A stretch of 64,000 nt of DNA. Origin: Flavobacteriales bacterium. Its GTDB lineage: Bacteria; Bacteroidota; Bacteroidia; Flavobacteriales; Flavobacteriaceae. Below the pieces are notes generated by a model that saw only the letters and a list, made by a program, of their open reading frames with translations, had not been told where the DNA came from and made no database searches. Every line of letters begins with the position of its first letter. Within the stretch, counting starts at the first letter, position 1. Below are positions 16,756 to 25,546 of this stretch, piece by piece. The stretch covers positions 47,695 through 111,694 of the forward strand of contig JAHENA010000001.1 of assembly GCA_024643405.1 (NCBI GenBank). The letters are read 5' to 3'. Position numbers and translations under genes: made by a program.

Positions 16756-17487
16756 ATGAATTTAGTTATAGATATTGGCAATTCTTTAGTGAAACTCGCT
16801 GTTTTTGAGGACTCTAAAATAATACACAAAAAAGCAATCCAATTAGATTTTATTTTAAAGCATGTTGATTTGTTAAGAAAAGAATTTAAAACCATCAATA
16901 AAACGATAATTTCTTCTGTTGGAAAACTGAAAAATTCAGATATAACTTACCTAAAGAAAAATTTTGACTTAATAGAGCTAAGCCATAACACAAAATTGCC
17001 ATTTAAGAATTGTTATGAAACGCCGCATACTTTAGGTATGGATAGAGTGGCTTTAGTAAGTGCTGCAGTTCAACAATATCCTAAAAGTAATGTGTTAATT
17101 ATTGATGCAGGAACTTGTATAACTTATGATTTTATTTCGGATAAAAATGAGTATCTGGGTGGTGCCATATCACCTGGTATTAGAATGCGTTATCAATCAT
17201 TAAATAATTTAACGGCAAAATTACCGTTGTTGGAAACTGAGGAACCTAAAAACATTATTGGTAATTCAACAAATAATTCAATTCATTCCGGTGTGGTATT
17301 TGGGGTTTTAAAGGAAATTGAAGGGGTTATCGATGCTTACAAGTTAAATTATAAAGATTTAACAGTTATTTTAACAGGTGGTGACACTAATTTCTTGTCT
17401 AAACAATTAAAAAGTAGCATATTTGCCAACTCTAATTTTCTTTTAGAGGGATTGAACTTTATATTACAATTTAATTCAAAAGAATGA
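16756..17487 (+). CDS. coaX: type III pantothenate kinase
   Basis: CoaX phosphorylates pantothenate, the first step of coenzyme A synthesis, and unlike type I enzymes it is not feedback-inhibited by CoA. The protein has 243 residues, normal for the family. The ASKHA-fold motifs are visible: VIDIGNSLVKLAVF at the start, GMDRVALVSAA in the middle, IIDAGTCITYD and GGAISPGIRMR, then LTGGD near the end. An upstream in-frame extension through the tRNA locus is not credible; the ATG at 16756 is the family start. The stop overlaps the next start by four bases (ATGA), so coaX heads the run of envelope genes that follows. Confidence 0.93.
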   Translation: MNLVIDIGNSLVKLAVFEDSKIIHKKAIQLDFILKHVDLLRKEFKTINKTIISSVGKLKNSDITYLKKNFDLIELSHNTKLPFKNCYETPHTLGMDRVALVSAAVQQYPKSNVLIIDAGTCITYDFISDKNEYLGGAISPGIRMRYQSLNNLTAKLPLLETEEPKNIIGNSTNNSIHSGVVFGVLKEIEGVIDAYKLNYKDLTVILTGGDTNFLSKQLKSSIFANSNFLLEGLNFILQFNSKE

Positions 17488-18797
17488 TTAAAAAACTTGT
17501 ATTAGTTTTTGCAGCTATTATCACTATTCAAAGTTATGCTCAACAAGGAACAGCTTCGCCATATTCATTTTATGGTATTGGTAGTTTAAAATTTAAGGGT
17601 ACGGTTGAGAATAGAAGTATGGGGAGATTGAGTATTTATAGTGATAGTATTCATATAAATTTAAGAAATCCGGCGTCATATGCTTCAGAAAATTTATCCT
17701 CTCCTCGTTTTAATGGAGAAAGTAGACCAGTGAAATATACGGTTGGTGGCGGCTTTTCAAACTTGAATTTAAAAAGTGAGACAAGTAGTGCTAAAGCCTC
17801 TTCTGCAACATTTAATTATTTGGCGCTGTCTATACCAGTTGGCAGGTTTGGTGTTGGGTTTAGTATACTGCCTCAAACAGCTGTAGGCTATAAATTAGAA
17901 AATTTAAATGATGAAGGGGATTTAATTAATCAATATAAAGGTGAAGGTGGACTTAATAAAGTAAATATCGGAATAGGATATTTGCTTGCTAAAGGATTAA
18001 GTTTTGGCATTGATGCCAATTATAATTTTGGAAATATTCAAAACAATATTGTTGAATATTCTTATGATGCTGATGGTTTAATTTTACAATATCAATCTAA
18101 AGAAGGTAATAGATCAGACTTGAGTGGTATCAATTTTAATTTAGGCTTATCCTATAAAACTAATATAAATGATAATCTGGAGTTAGTTTCGGGGTTAACC
18201 TATGCACCCGAAAGTAAGTTGACTTCAAATAATCAGAGAATAATTTCAACCATTACGATTAATCCATCTACAGGAACTGAATTTCCAATAAATTCATATG
18301 AAGAAAATTTAGACGCTTTAGGGTTAAAAAGTACAGATTTAACTTTGCCGTCAAAATTATCTTTTGGTGCAGGAATTGGCAAGCCAAGATCTTGGTTTGT
18401 TGGAGCAGAATATACTGCAGAAAACACTAGTAAGTTTTATAACCCGCTCTATAGCAGTTTAACAACAAAATATGAGGATGCCTATAACATTTCACTTGGT
18501 GGGTTTTTTATTCCTAGATATAATTCATTTACTAGCTATTATAAACGCGTTGTTTATAGGGCAGGTTTGCATTATGAAAATACAGGATTAAATATAAATG
18601 ATGAGTCTATAAAAGAGTTTGGCATATCTTTTGGATTAGGTCTACCAGTAGGGGACTTATTTTCAAATGCTAATTTAGGTTTTGAAATTGGAAAAAGAGG
18701 AACAACAAAAAATAATTTAATACAAGAGAATTTTGTTAATTTTCAATTAAGCTTATCTTTGAATGACAGATGGTTCCAAAAAAGGAAATATGATTAA
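17484..18797 (+). CDS. outer-membrane beta-barrel protein, FadL-like
   Basis: Exported barrel protein (437 residues) with signal peptide ending near IQSYA. The mature N-terminus (GTASPYSFYGIGSLKFKG) and the NPASYAS segment are typical of a Bacteroidota family of predicted outer-membrane proteins distantly like FadL/OmpP1 transporters. The rest shows alternating strands ending in aromatic residues, with repeated GFGISF-type strands at the end. It overlaps coaX by four bases and is followed by the TPR protein 18 bases later. Cargo is unknown; a role in envelope assembly is suggested by lptC and ppiD downstream. Confidence 0.8.
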   Translation: MIKKLVLVFAAIITIQSYAQQGTASPYSFYGIGSLKFKGTVENRSMGRLSIYSDSIHINLRNPASYASENLSSPRFNGESRPVKYTVGGGFSNLNLKSETSSAKASSATFNYLALSIPVGRFGVGFSILPQTAVGYKLENLNDEGDLINQYKGEGGLNKVNIGIGYLLAKGLSFGIDANYNFGNIQNNIVEYSYDADGLILQYQSKEGNRSDLSGINFNLGLSYKTNINDNLELVSGLTYAPESKLTSNNQRIISTITINPSTGTEFPINSYEENLDALGLKSTDLTLPSKLSFGAGIGKPRSWFVGAEYTAENTSKFYNPLYSSLTTKYEDAYNISLGGFFIPRYNSFTSYYKRVVYRAGLHYENTGLNINDESIKEFGISFGLGLPVGDLFSNANLGFEIGKRGTTKNNLIQENFVNFQLSLSLNDRWFQKRKYD

Positions 18798-18815
18798 CAA
18801 CATAATATTAAAATC

Positions 18816-20198
18816 ATGAAAACGAGAATTACTTTTTTATTAGCTTTTTTATTTTTCTTAAGCAATTTTAGTTTTGCTCAGCAAGACGAAGAATGCATGA
18901 CTAAGCTTTCAATCTTCCACGAATATGTAAAAGCTAAAAATTTTGATGCGGCTTATCAACCTTGGATGGATGTAAGAAACAAATGCCCAAAATTTAATAA
19001 TGCGATTTACATTGATGGTGAGAAAATTTTAGAAGATAAAATTGAAAAATCTTCTGGTGCTGAAAAAGAAGCTTTTATAAATGATCTTATAAAACTTTGG
19101 GAACAAAGAGGCGAGAATTTTGCAAGTAAAACGCCTAAAGGAGAATATGCTGCCCAGGCTTGTCAATTGCTTTATGATAATAAAGATATAATGCACAAAA
19201 GTACTGACGAACTATACACCTGTTTTGATACCGCTTATAAATTAGATAAATCAACATTTACAAATCCAAAAAGTTTATACACTTATTTTTCTTTAATGGT
19301 TGATTTATATGATGCTAATAAAAAGACAGCGGCAGAATTATTTAATAAATATGATGATGTTGTTGAAAAGGTTGAAGATGAAGTGAAAAATTATTCTGAA
19401 AATTTAAATACACTTATTGAAAAAGAAGATGCCGGAACGGCTTTAAGTAGTAAAGAGTCAAGGTTGAAAAGTTATTATGAAAGCTATTTGGGAGCTTACG
19501 ATCAAATATCTGAAGGTATAGATAAGAAATTAGGGGATAGAGCAAATTGTGAAAACTTAATTCCATTATATCAAAAAGATTTTGAAAACAATAAAGGAAA
19601 TACAGTTTGGTTGCAAAGAGCGGCAGGTAAAATGTCTGAAAAAGATTGTACCGATGACCCTTTATTCTTTAAATTGGTAAATGCCTATCATGACTTGAGT
19701 CCTTCTGCAAATTCTGCGTATTATTTAGGAATATTAAAAGATAAAGAAGGTAAATCTAATGAAGCAATTGCTTTCTATGAAGAATCTATTAAGTTAGAAA
19801 AGGATAACTTTAAAAAAGCTAAACTTAATAATAATATTGGATTGAAGTTAAAAGCCAAAGGTAGTTATGGAAGAGCCAGAGGTTTCTTTAGGGAAGCACT
19901 TAGATTAAATCCTTCAAATGGACATCCTTATTTGTCAATAGCAGCTATGTATGCTGCGAGTGCTAATGATTGTGGAGATACAAACTTTAATAAAAGAGCT
20001 ACGTTTTGGTTAGCGGCAGAGGAAGCCAGAAAAGCAGGTAGGGTAGATCCAACTTTAAAAGGTGCGTCAGCTCAAACAGCTGAAAACTATATGGCAAAGG
20101 CGCCGACAAAAGCTGAAATATTTAGTGCGGGTAATTCTGGGCAGGTAGTCAATATTGGATGTTGGATTGGAGCTTCGGTTACAGTGCCAAAAATTTAA
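18816..20198 (+). CDS. exported tetratricopeptide-repeat protein
   Basis: A 460-residue secreted protein; signal peptide ends near SNFSFAQ. The mature part is alpha-helical, with clear TPR helices around residues 300-375 (SAYYLGILKDKEGKSNEAI, then KLNNNIGLKLKAKGSYGRA). It likely serves as a periplasmic scaffold. The gene sits between the barrel protein and lptC; its TAA stop shares one base with the lptC ATG (TAATG). A terminator-like hairpin begins 32 bases after its stop, inside lptC, and may end part of the transcripts coming from coaX. Confidence 0.82.
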   Translation: MKTRITFLLAFLFFLSNFSFAQQDEECMTKLSIFHEYVKAKNFDAAYQPWMDVRNKCPKFNNAIYIDGEKILEDKIEKSSGAEKEAFINDLIKLWEQRGENFASKTPKGEYAAQACQLLYDNKDIMHKSTDELYTCFDTAYKLDKSTFTNPKSLYTYFSLMVDLYDANKKTAAELFNKYDDVVEKVEDEVKNYSENLNTLIEKEDAGTALSSKESRLKSYYESYLGAYDQISEGIDKKLGDRANCENLIPLYQKDFENNKGNTVWLQRAAGKMSEKDCTDDPLFFKLVNAYHDLSPSANSAYYLGILKDKEGKSNEAIAFYEESIKLEKDNFKKAKLNNNIGLKLKAKGSYGRARGFFREALRLNPSNGHPYLSIAAMYAASANDCGDTNFNKRATFWLAAEEARKAGRVDPTLKGASAQTAENYMAKAPTKAEIFSAGNSGQVVNIGCWIGASVTVPKI

Positions 20199-20752
20199 TG
20201 AAACTATTTACAAAAAATATAATTTTAACTATGGTCACCGTAATTGCGGTGACCATGTTTTTTTCATGTAAAAACAACTTAAAAGAAGTTCAGAAAATTG
20301 GTATTTCCGAAAATGAACCGATAGGAGTTGCTGAAAATATAAATTTAAAATATACAGATTCCGGAAAAATTAAAGCCATTCTTTTAAGTCCTAAAATGCT
20401 TGATTTTTCTAACAGAACATTTCAATACAGTGAGTTCCCAGATGGAATAAATCTTACTTTATTTGATGAAGAAAACCAAAAAAGTACAGTGGTTGCTGAT
20501 TTTGCTATTGTATATAATAAAACAGATTTAATGGATTTGCAAGGCCATGTGGTTATTGCTACAAAAGATAATGATACCTTGTTTGCCGAACAGCTGTACT
20601 ATGACCGGGAAAAGGAATGGTTATTTACCAATAAACCGGTAACTTTCAGAACAGGCTTAGATTTAATTCATGGAAATGGTTTTGATTCTGACTCTAAATT
20701 TACCAATGCAGAAGTACTTGAAATAAGTGGTATTATAACTGTGAACGATTAA
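20198..20752 (+). CDS. lptC: LPS export periplasmic protein LptC
   Basis: LptC passes lipopolysaccharide from the LptB2FG transporter to LptA in the periplasmic bridge. The protein has 184 residues from the TAATG start at 20198; an upstream in-frame extension would lie inside the TPR gene and is rejected. It has a lipoprotein-like signal with Cys24 (VTMFFSCKN) and then an LptC beta-jellyroll with KAILLSPKM, FPDGINLTLFDE, KTDLMDLQGHVVI and DTLFAEQLYYD. Codons 12-20 of the signal peptide form a strong hairpin followed by seven T residues (see terminator at 20231). No lptA/lptD neighbour is present, as is usual in this phylum. Confidence 0.9.
   Translation: MKLFTKNIILTMVTVIAVTMFFSCKNNLKEVQKIGISENEPIGVAENINLKYTDSGKIKAILLSPKMLDFSNRTFQYSEFPDGINLTLFDEENQKSTVVADFAIVYNKTDLMDLQGHVVIATKDNDTLFAEQLYYDREKEWLFTNKPVTFRTGLDLIHGNGFDSDSKFTNAEVLEISGIITVND
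20231..20264 (+). terminator. terminator-like hairpin inside the lptC signal-peptide codons
   Basis: A perfect 10-bp inverted repeat (ATGGTCACCG and CGGTGACCAT, loop TAATTG) is followed by G and seven T residues, the form of an intrinsic terminator, but it lies wholly inside the lptC coding sequence. The stem uses codons such as GTC, ACC, GCG and GTG that are rare in this AT-rich sequence, which suggests the RNA structure itself is selected. It could end transcripts of the coaX-TPR genes or attenuate lptC. Confidence 0.55.
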
Positions 20753-20788
20753 CTCAAATTATTAGAATTTCTCAAATTATTTTTTGAG

Positions 20789-20796
20789 TATCTTTG
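20789..20796 (+). promoter_or_regulatory. -7 promoter box upstream of the small membrane protein gene
   Basis: TATCTTTG is an exact match to the Bacteroidota -7 consensus, 22 bases before the ATG at 20818. A -33 TTTG at normal spacing was not found. It would give the hemolysin-like gene a promoter separate from lptC. Confidence 0.5.
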
Positions 20797-20817
20797 TGCT
20801 TATTTTAATTATATTCT

Positions 20818-21012
20818 ATGATGCTAGCTAAGTTTTTTCAATACGCCTATTTAATTTTTGCAGTACTTTTTATTTATGATGGTATTTCAAAATGGAATAA
20901 TGGTACAAATGGTTCTTATATATCATTAGGATTAGCTGCTTTAGCAATCTTTATGTATTTTTTCAGACAGAAATTCAGAAAAAAATATGAAAATAAAGAC
21001 AAATCAAACTAA
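20818..21012 (+). CDS. small two-helix membrane protein
   Basis: A 64-residue protein with two hydrophobic segments (about residues 5-20 and 35-50) and a basic, polar C-terminus (QKFRKKYENKDKSN), so it probably sits in the inner membrane with both ends inside. The stop is directly next to the ATG of the CNNM/CBS gene, with no base between them, and the pair recurs with lptC in flavobacteria as far as I recall. No function is known. An ATG three bases downstream is an equally good start. Confidence 0.7.
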   Translation: MMLAKFFQYAYLIFAVLFIYDGISKWNNGTNGSYISLGLAALAIFMYFFRQKFRKKYENKDKSN

Positions 21013-22302
21013 ATGAGTCTTTACGTTATTATCATACTTATTTCTTTATTAGCCTCGGCCTTTTTTTCAGGTATGGAGATTGCCTATGTTTCATCAAACA
21101 AAATCCATATTGAAATTGAAAAAAAGCAAGAAGGTCTTTTAGCTAAAATTTTAACAAAACTTACGACAAAGCCTTCTAAATATATTGCTACCATGCTTAT
21201 TGGTAACAATATAGCCTTAGTAATTTATGGATTTTTTATGGGTGACTTATTGGTGCAATGGTTTCAATCCATGTTACCTTTTTCATCAGGTTTTTTAAAC
21301 TATTTACTAATAGATTTGAGTTTATTGACACAAACGGTTTTATCTACACTTTTAATTTTAATTACCGCTGAATTTTTGCCAAAAGTCTTTTTTCAAATTT
21401 ATGCCAATACCTTAATCAAAGTATTAGCCCTTCCGGCTTATATTTTTTATTTGCTTTTTTCTTTTATTTCTGATTTTGTTATTTGGATATCAGATATGGT
21501 GTTAAGACAGTTTTTTAAAACCGAAGGAGATCAAATTCAACTGGCATTTACAAAAGTGGAATTGGGAAATTATATCAGTGAGCAAATGGAATCTGTTGAG
21601 GAACATGATGAGGTAGATTCTGAAATACAAATATTCCAAAATGCCCTTGAATTTTCTGAAGTAAAAGCACGCGAAGTGATGGTGCCTAGAACTGAAATTA
21701 TTGCGGTTGAATTGCATAGTTCAATAAAAACGCTCAACGCTTTATTTACGGAGTCTGGATGTACCAAAATATTAGTTTATAACGAAACTATTGATGATAT
21801 ACTGGGGTATGTGCATTCATTTGAATTGTTTAAAAAGCCTAAATCTATTGAATCAATAGTACTTCCAGTTGAGTTTGTACCAGAAACCGTATTAATTAAA
21901 GACGTTTTAAATGTACTTATTAAAAAACGTAAGAGTATTGCAGTAGTTCTGGATGAATATGGCGGTACTTCAGGAATTATGACGGTTGAAGATATTGTTG
22001 AAGAATTACTTGGTGAAATTGAAGATGAACATGATACTGATGATTTGATTGAGGAAAAAATTGATGATGATACTTTTAAGTTTTCGGCGCGTCTAGATGT
22101 AGATTATATCAATGAGACCTATAAAATAGATCTTCCTGAAAATGAAAATTATGAAACACTCGGTGGTTTAATAGTGAATCATACAGAAGAAATTCCTGAA
22201 CAAAATGAAGTGGTTATAATTGACACCTTTCAATTCACTGTTTTAGAAGTTTCAACCACTAAAATTGATTTAGTTGAACTTAAACTTTTAAAAGAAGATT
22301 AA
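21013..22302 (+). CDS. hemolysin-family CNNM/CBS-domain membrane protein
   Basis: Integral membrane protein (429 residues) of the CNNM/CorC-HlyC family, related to magnesium or cobalt efflux proteins and to gliding protein GldE. The N-terminal CNNM domain (about residues 1-180) has four hydrophobic segments and starts with SAFFSGMEIAYVSSNK. Two CBS domains follow: one beginning VKAREVMVPRTEIIAVE and one with VLIKKRKSIAVVLDEYGGTSG. The CorC_HlyC C-terminal domain ends the protein. Despite the family name, haemolysis is not implied. A separate GldE assignment is possible but not favoured, because no gld genes are nearby. Confidence 0.87.
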   Translation: MSLYVIIILISLLASAFFSGMEIAYVSSNKIHIEIEKKQEGLLAKILTKLTTKPSKYIATMLIGNNIALVIYGFFMGDLLVQWFQSMLPFSSGFLNYLLIDLSLLTQTVLSTLLILITAEFLPKVFFQIYANTLIKVLALPAYIFYLLFSFISDFVIWISDMVLRQFFKTEGDQIQLAFTKVELGNYISEQMESVEEHDEVDSEIQIFQNALEFSEVKAREVMVPRTEIIAVELHSSIKTLNALFTESGCTKILVYNETIDDILGYVHSFELFKKPKSIESIVLPVEFVPETVLIKDVLNVLIKKRKSIAVVLDEYGGTSGIMTVEDIVEELLGEIEDEHDTDDLIEEKIDDDTFKFSARLDVDYINETYKIDLPENENYETLGGLIVNHTEEIPEQNEVVIIDTFQFTVLEVSTTKIDLVELKLLKED

Positions 22303-22443
22303 AATCATAAAGTTTACATTAATTAAAGCGTATTTCTATTTTATTATTAAATAGAAAATGGTATTTTCGCGCACAATATTTTGACAATAAACTAAACAAG
22401 CAAATAACCCTTCTTTTGGGTTTAAAAATAATTTAATTTACAA

Positions 22444-24573
22444 ATGGCAGTTTTAAATAAAATCAGACAACGTTCCCTTTTTTTAATAATCATTATTGCT
22501 CTCGCGCTTTTCTCTTTTGTACTAGCAGATTTATTTAAAAACGGTAATGCACTTTCGGCAAAATCTCAAAATACCGTTGGGACTATTAATGGAAAAGACA
22601 TCACACGTACAGAATTTTTGCAAAAAGTTGAGGCGGCACAAAAGCAAGCAGGTCCTTCTGCAACAAATACTCAAGTTATGAATAGAGTATGGGAGCAAGA
22701 AGTAAGACAAGCGGTAATGGAAACTCAATTTGAAGAATTAAATATCACCGTTGAAAAGGATCAAATGAGAGATTTGCTTAAAAATGCTTTGGCAACAAGT
22801 CCTGAGTTTTTAAATGAAGCAGGTTTATTTGACGAAAACAAGTTAAATGAATACATCATCAACTTAAAGGAAACGTCTGCTGCTACATATCAAGAATGGG
22901 TTAATTATGAAAAGTCTTTGGCCTCAAATGCCTTACAGCAAAATTATTTCAATCTTGTAAAAGCTGGATTAACAGGAACTCTTGAAGAAGGTAAGTTGGA
23001 ACATAGATTAGAAGGTAATAAGGTAGATATTAGGTTTGTACAAATTCCTTTTTCTGCTATTCCAGATAGCACGGTTACAGTTTCTAAAGCTGAAATTAAA
23101 AGTTATATTGAGAAACATAAAGATATGTATAAGGCAGATGCTTCTACAGACATTCAGTATGTTGAATTTAAAGAAGGAGCAACGGTAGAAGATGAAGACG
23201 CCATAAAGAGTGGACTAACTGCTTTACTAAATGATCAAGAAGTTTATAATGAAAGTTCAAAATCTAATCAAACCGTTACTGGTTTTTTGAAGACTGAAAA
23301 TAATGAAGCTTTTATTAATTCAAATTCAGATATAAAATTTGATAGTCGTTTTGTTTTTAAATCGGCATTACCTGTTGCTGTAGCGGATAGTATTTATAAT
23401 CTTAATGAAGGCCAAATTTATGGGCCTTACAAGGATAATGGCTATTTTAAAATTTCAAAAGTAGTTGCTGTAAAACAAATTCCCGATTCTGCAAAAGTTA
23501 GGCATATATTGATTCCCTTTTTAGGATCAAGAAGTGCTGATACTGAAGTAAAACAAACGGAAGAACGAGCTAAAAAAACAGCAGATAGTCTTTTGGCTAT
23601 TTTAAAAACTGATAAGTCAAAGTTTTCAGAATTTGTAACAACATTTTCATCGGACAAAGGAAGTGTTGAGAATGAAGGTAGATACGACTGGCATCCTTAC
23701 AATACTATGGTACCAGAATTTAATGATTTTGAATTTGAAGGTAAAGTAGGTGATTTAGGTGTCGTAAAAACGGTTTTTGGTTTCCACATCATTGAAATTG
23801 AAGGTCAAAAAGATAAACAAAAGGCGATTCAAGTAGGAACCATTGCTAGAAAAATTGAGCCTTCTCAAGATACTGTTGATAAAGTGTTTAGAGATGCATC
23901 TAATTTTGAAATTTCAGCAGATACTAAAGATTTTACTGAATTAGCTACTGAAAATAAATATGTAGTTCGTCCAGTAAATAGTATTAAAGAATTGGACGAA
24001 AACATTCCTGGTATTGGTAACCAAAGACAAATTGTTAGATGGGCTTTCAATGAAGAAACAAAAATTGGAAAAATTAAGCGTTTTAATATTCCTTCGGGCT
24101 ATGCCATTGTGCAATTAGTTGCAAAACGCGATAAAGGATTAATGACAGTTGAAGAAGCTACTGTTACAGCAATGCCAGTAATCAGAAAAGAGAAAAAGGC
24201 GGCTATTATAAGAAAAAGAGTGAATGCAACGACACTGGATGATTTGGCAGCAGCTGAAAATACAACCGTTAGAACAGCATTGGCAATCAACATGAAAAAC
24301 CCAACAATATCTGGTGCTGGAAAAGAACCTTTTATAGTAGGAGCTGCTTTTGGGTTAAAAGAAGGACAGACTTCAAAACTTATTGATGGTAACAATGGAA
24401 TCTATATGATTGAAGTTACTAAAATTACGCCTGCAGTTGAGTTAGATAATTATCAAGCGGCGGCTAATCAAGTGGAACAACAAAAAATGAATGTTGTGAA
24501 TACAAGACTTTATAATGCCTTAAAAGAAGCTGCAGAGATTGAAGATAACAGAGCGAAAACTCAGATTCAATAG
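22444..24573 (+). CDS. ppiD: periplasmic peptidyl-prolyl isomerase PpiD-like
   Basis: Membrane-anchored periplasmic folding factor of the PpiD/SurA type, 709 residues. One N-terminal transmembrane segment (about residues 13-30) is followed by a SurA-N-like chaperone domain (GTINGKDITRTEFLQKVEAA). A parvulin rotamase domain spans about residues 345-450: it begins AKVRHILIPF and contains KFSEFVTTFSSDKGS, YDWHPYNTMVPEF and FGFHIIEIEG. A second, degenerate rotamase-like region may lie near residues 610-680. It assists outer-membrane protein maturation, in keeping with the envelope genes upstream, and ends at a strong bidirectional terminator. Confidence 0.9.
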   Translation: MAVLNKIRQRSLFLIIIIALALFSFVLADLFKNGNALSAKSQNTVGTINGKDITRTEFLQKVEAAQKQAGPSATNTQVMNRVWEQEVRQAVMETQFEELNITVEKDQMRDLLKNALATSPEFLNEAGLFDENKLNEYIINLKETSAATYQEWVNYEKSLASNALQQNYFNLVKAGLTGTLEEGKLEHRLEGNKVDIRFVQIPFSAIPDSTVTVSKAEIKSYIEKHKDMYKADASTDIQYVEFKEGATVEDEDAIKSGLTALLNDQEVYNESSKSNQTVTGFLKTENNEAFINSNSDIKFDSRFVFKSALPVAVADSIYNLNEGQIYGPYKDNGYFKISKVVAVKQIPDSAKVRHILIPFLGSRSADTEVKQTEERAKKTADSLLAILKTDKSKFSEFVTTFSSDKGSVENEGRYDWHPYNTMVPEFNDFEFEGKVGDLGVVKTVFGFHIIEIEGQKDKQKAIQVGTIARKIEPSQDTVDKVFRDASNFEISADTKDFTELATENKYVVRPVNSIKELDENIPGIGNQRQIVRWAFNEETKIGKIKRFNIPSGYAIVQLVAKRDKGLMTVEEATVTAMPVIRKEKKAAIIRKRVNATTLDDLAAAENTTVRTALAINMKNPTISGAGKEPFIVGAAFGLKEGQTSKLIDGNNGIYMIEVTKITPAVELDNYQAAANQVEQQKMNVVNTRLYNALKEAAEIEDNRAKTQIQ

Positions 24574-24594
24574 AATAATTTTAATATTGTTATA

Positions 24595-24621
24595 AAAAAG
24601 CCTCAATTTTTGAGGCTTTTT
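24595..24621. terminator. bidirectional intrinsic terminator
   Basis: A perfect stem (AAAAAGCCTCAA with TTGAGGCTTTTT) with a three-base loop, between ppiD and the convergent GHMP kinase gene. The A and T runs let it serve both strands. Confidence 0.88.
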
Positions 24622-24634
24622 TATTGGTCAATTT

Positions 24635-25546
24635 TCATAAAATCATATCACTAAAAGGAATGATAGTTTGATAGCCTCTCTCCTTGAAATAAATACGTGG
24701 GTTTTCTATTGAAGTTATCAAAATAAAATCTCCTCCCCAGGCGCCAAGACTTTTGATACTGCCTTTAAAGTCATTAAACAATAACTCTTTTATTGGTTTT
24801 TGTTGTATAATTTGTGAAATGTAATCTTCATGAAGTGTTATTAATGATTCAAATTCCGGTAATGATTTTGACTGTATTAATTTATGAGAAATTTTGCTAA
24901 GCTCCTTAATGAGGTACTCATTTGGTTTATTTAATTTATAATGAGCAATCCCCTCGCGGCTATTTTGTTTTTTATTTAAGTAAACAAAATAAAGTTGTTG
25001 TTTAAAAGAAGGATTGAAATAGACTTCTTTAACCAATGGTTTTCCATTTTGCAACTGATAACCAATAGGTTTGTTATGTTGCGCACAGGCTATGTCATAA
25101 CCGCTGCCGCCAAAGGTCATTTCTAGCAATTTAAAAGCATCAATATGTGCCCATTGGGCTATGTTATTGATTAGGGTTGATGACGTTCCTAATCCCCATT
25201 CTTTTTTAAAATCTAAATGTGTGGTTATTTTAAATCCAAAAGATGAACTTAAAAACTCCGGGTTTAGGGTTCTGGCAGTTTTTATGATTTGAATTAATCG
25301 TTTTGTAATCTCGTTTGTTTCAATTGAAATTTCAGAATGGAAATCTTTTAGTGAAAATTCATTTTCATACCAAATATGACCGTTCTCATCGTAACTTATC
25401 CATATTAGTTTTGACTGCGTAACAGGTGTTACTTTTAAGGATTGGCCAAACTTAGTAGGAATGGCAAAAGAAAAAGCACCATCAAGAACAACATATTCCC
25501 CTGAAATTAATAATTTACCGTTACTATGGAATGTTTTTGTACTCAA
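24635..25546 (-). CDS. GYDIA-family GHMP kinase (mevalonate pathway)
   Basis: Small-molecule kinase (303 residues) of the GHMP superfamily, of the Bacteroidota type named after its GYDIA motif (GGSGYDIACAQHNKP). The N-terminus KLLISGEYVVLDGA resembles mevalonate kinase, and the ATP loop is the reduced form EWGLGTSSTLI. The C-terminal GHMP motif is KSLGAWGGDFILI. It starts inside the end of the HMG-CoA reductase gene (overlap of four bases), so the two share an operon and it most likely phosphorylates mevalonate or phosphomevalonate for isoprenoid synthesis. Which of the two kinase steps it performs is not settled by the sequence. Confidence 0.85.
   Translation of the reverse strand: MSTKTFHSNGKLLISGEYVVLDGAFSFAIPTKFGQSLKVTPVTQSKLIWISYDENGHIWYENEFSLKDFHSEISIETNEITKRLIQIIKTARTLNPEFLSSSFGFKITTHLDFKKEWGLGTSSTLINNIAQWAHIDAFKLLEMTFGGSGYDIACAQHNKPIGYQLQNGKPLVKEVYFNPSFKQQLYFVYLNKKQNSREGIAHYKLNKPNEYLIKELSKISHKLIQSKSLPEFESLITLHEDYISQIIQQKPIKELLFNDFKGSIKSLGAWGGDFILITSIENPRIYFKERGYQTIIPFSDMIL

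Noticed and set aside
22406..22422. Small hairpin upstream of ppiD (AACCC and GGGTT)
   Set aside because: Only five pairs, no T-run; too weak to call a terminator or regulator.
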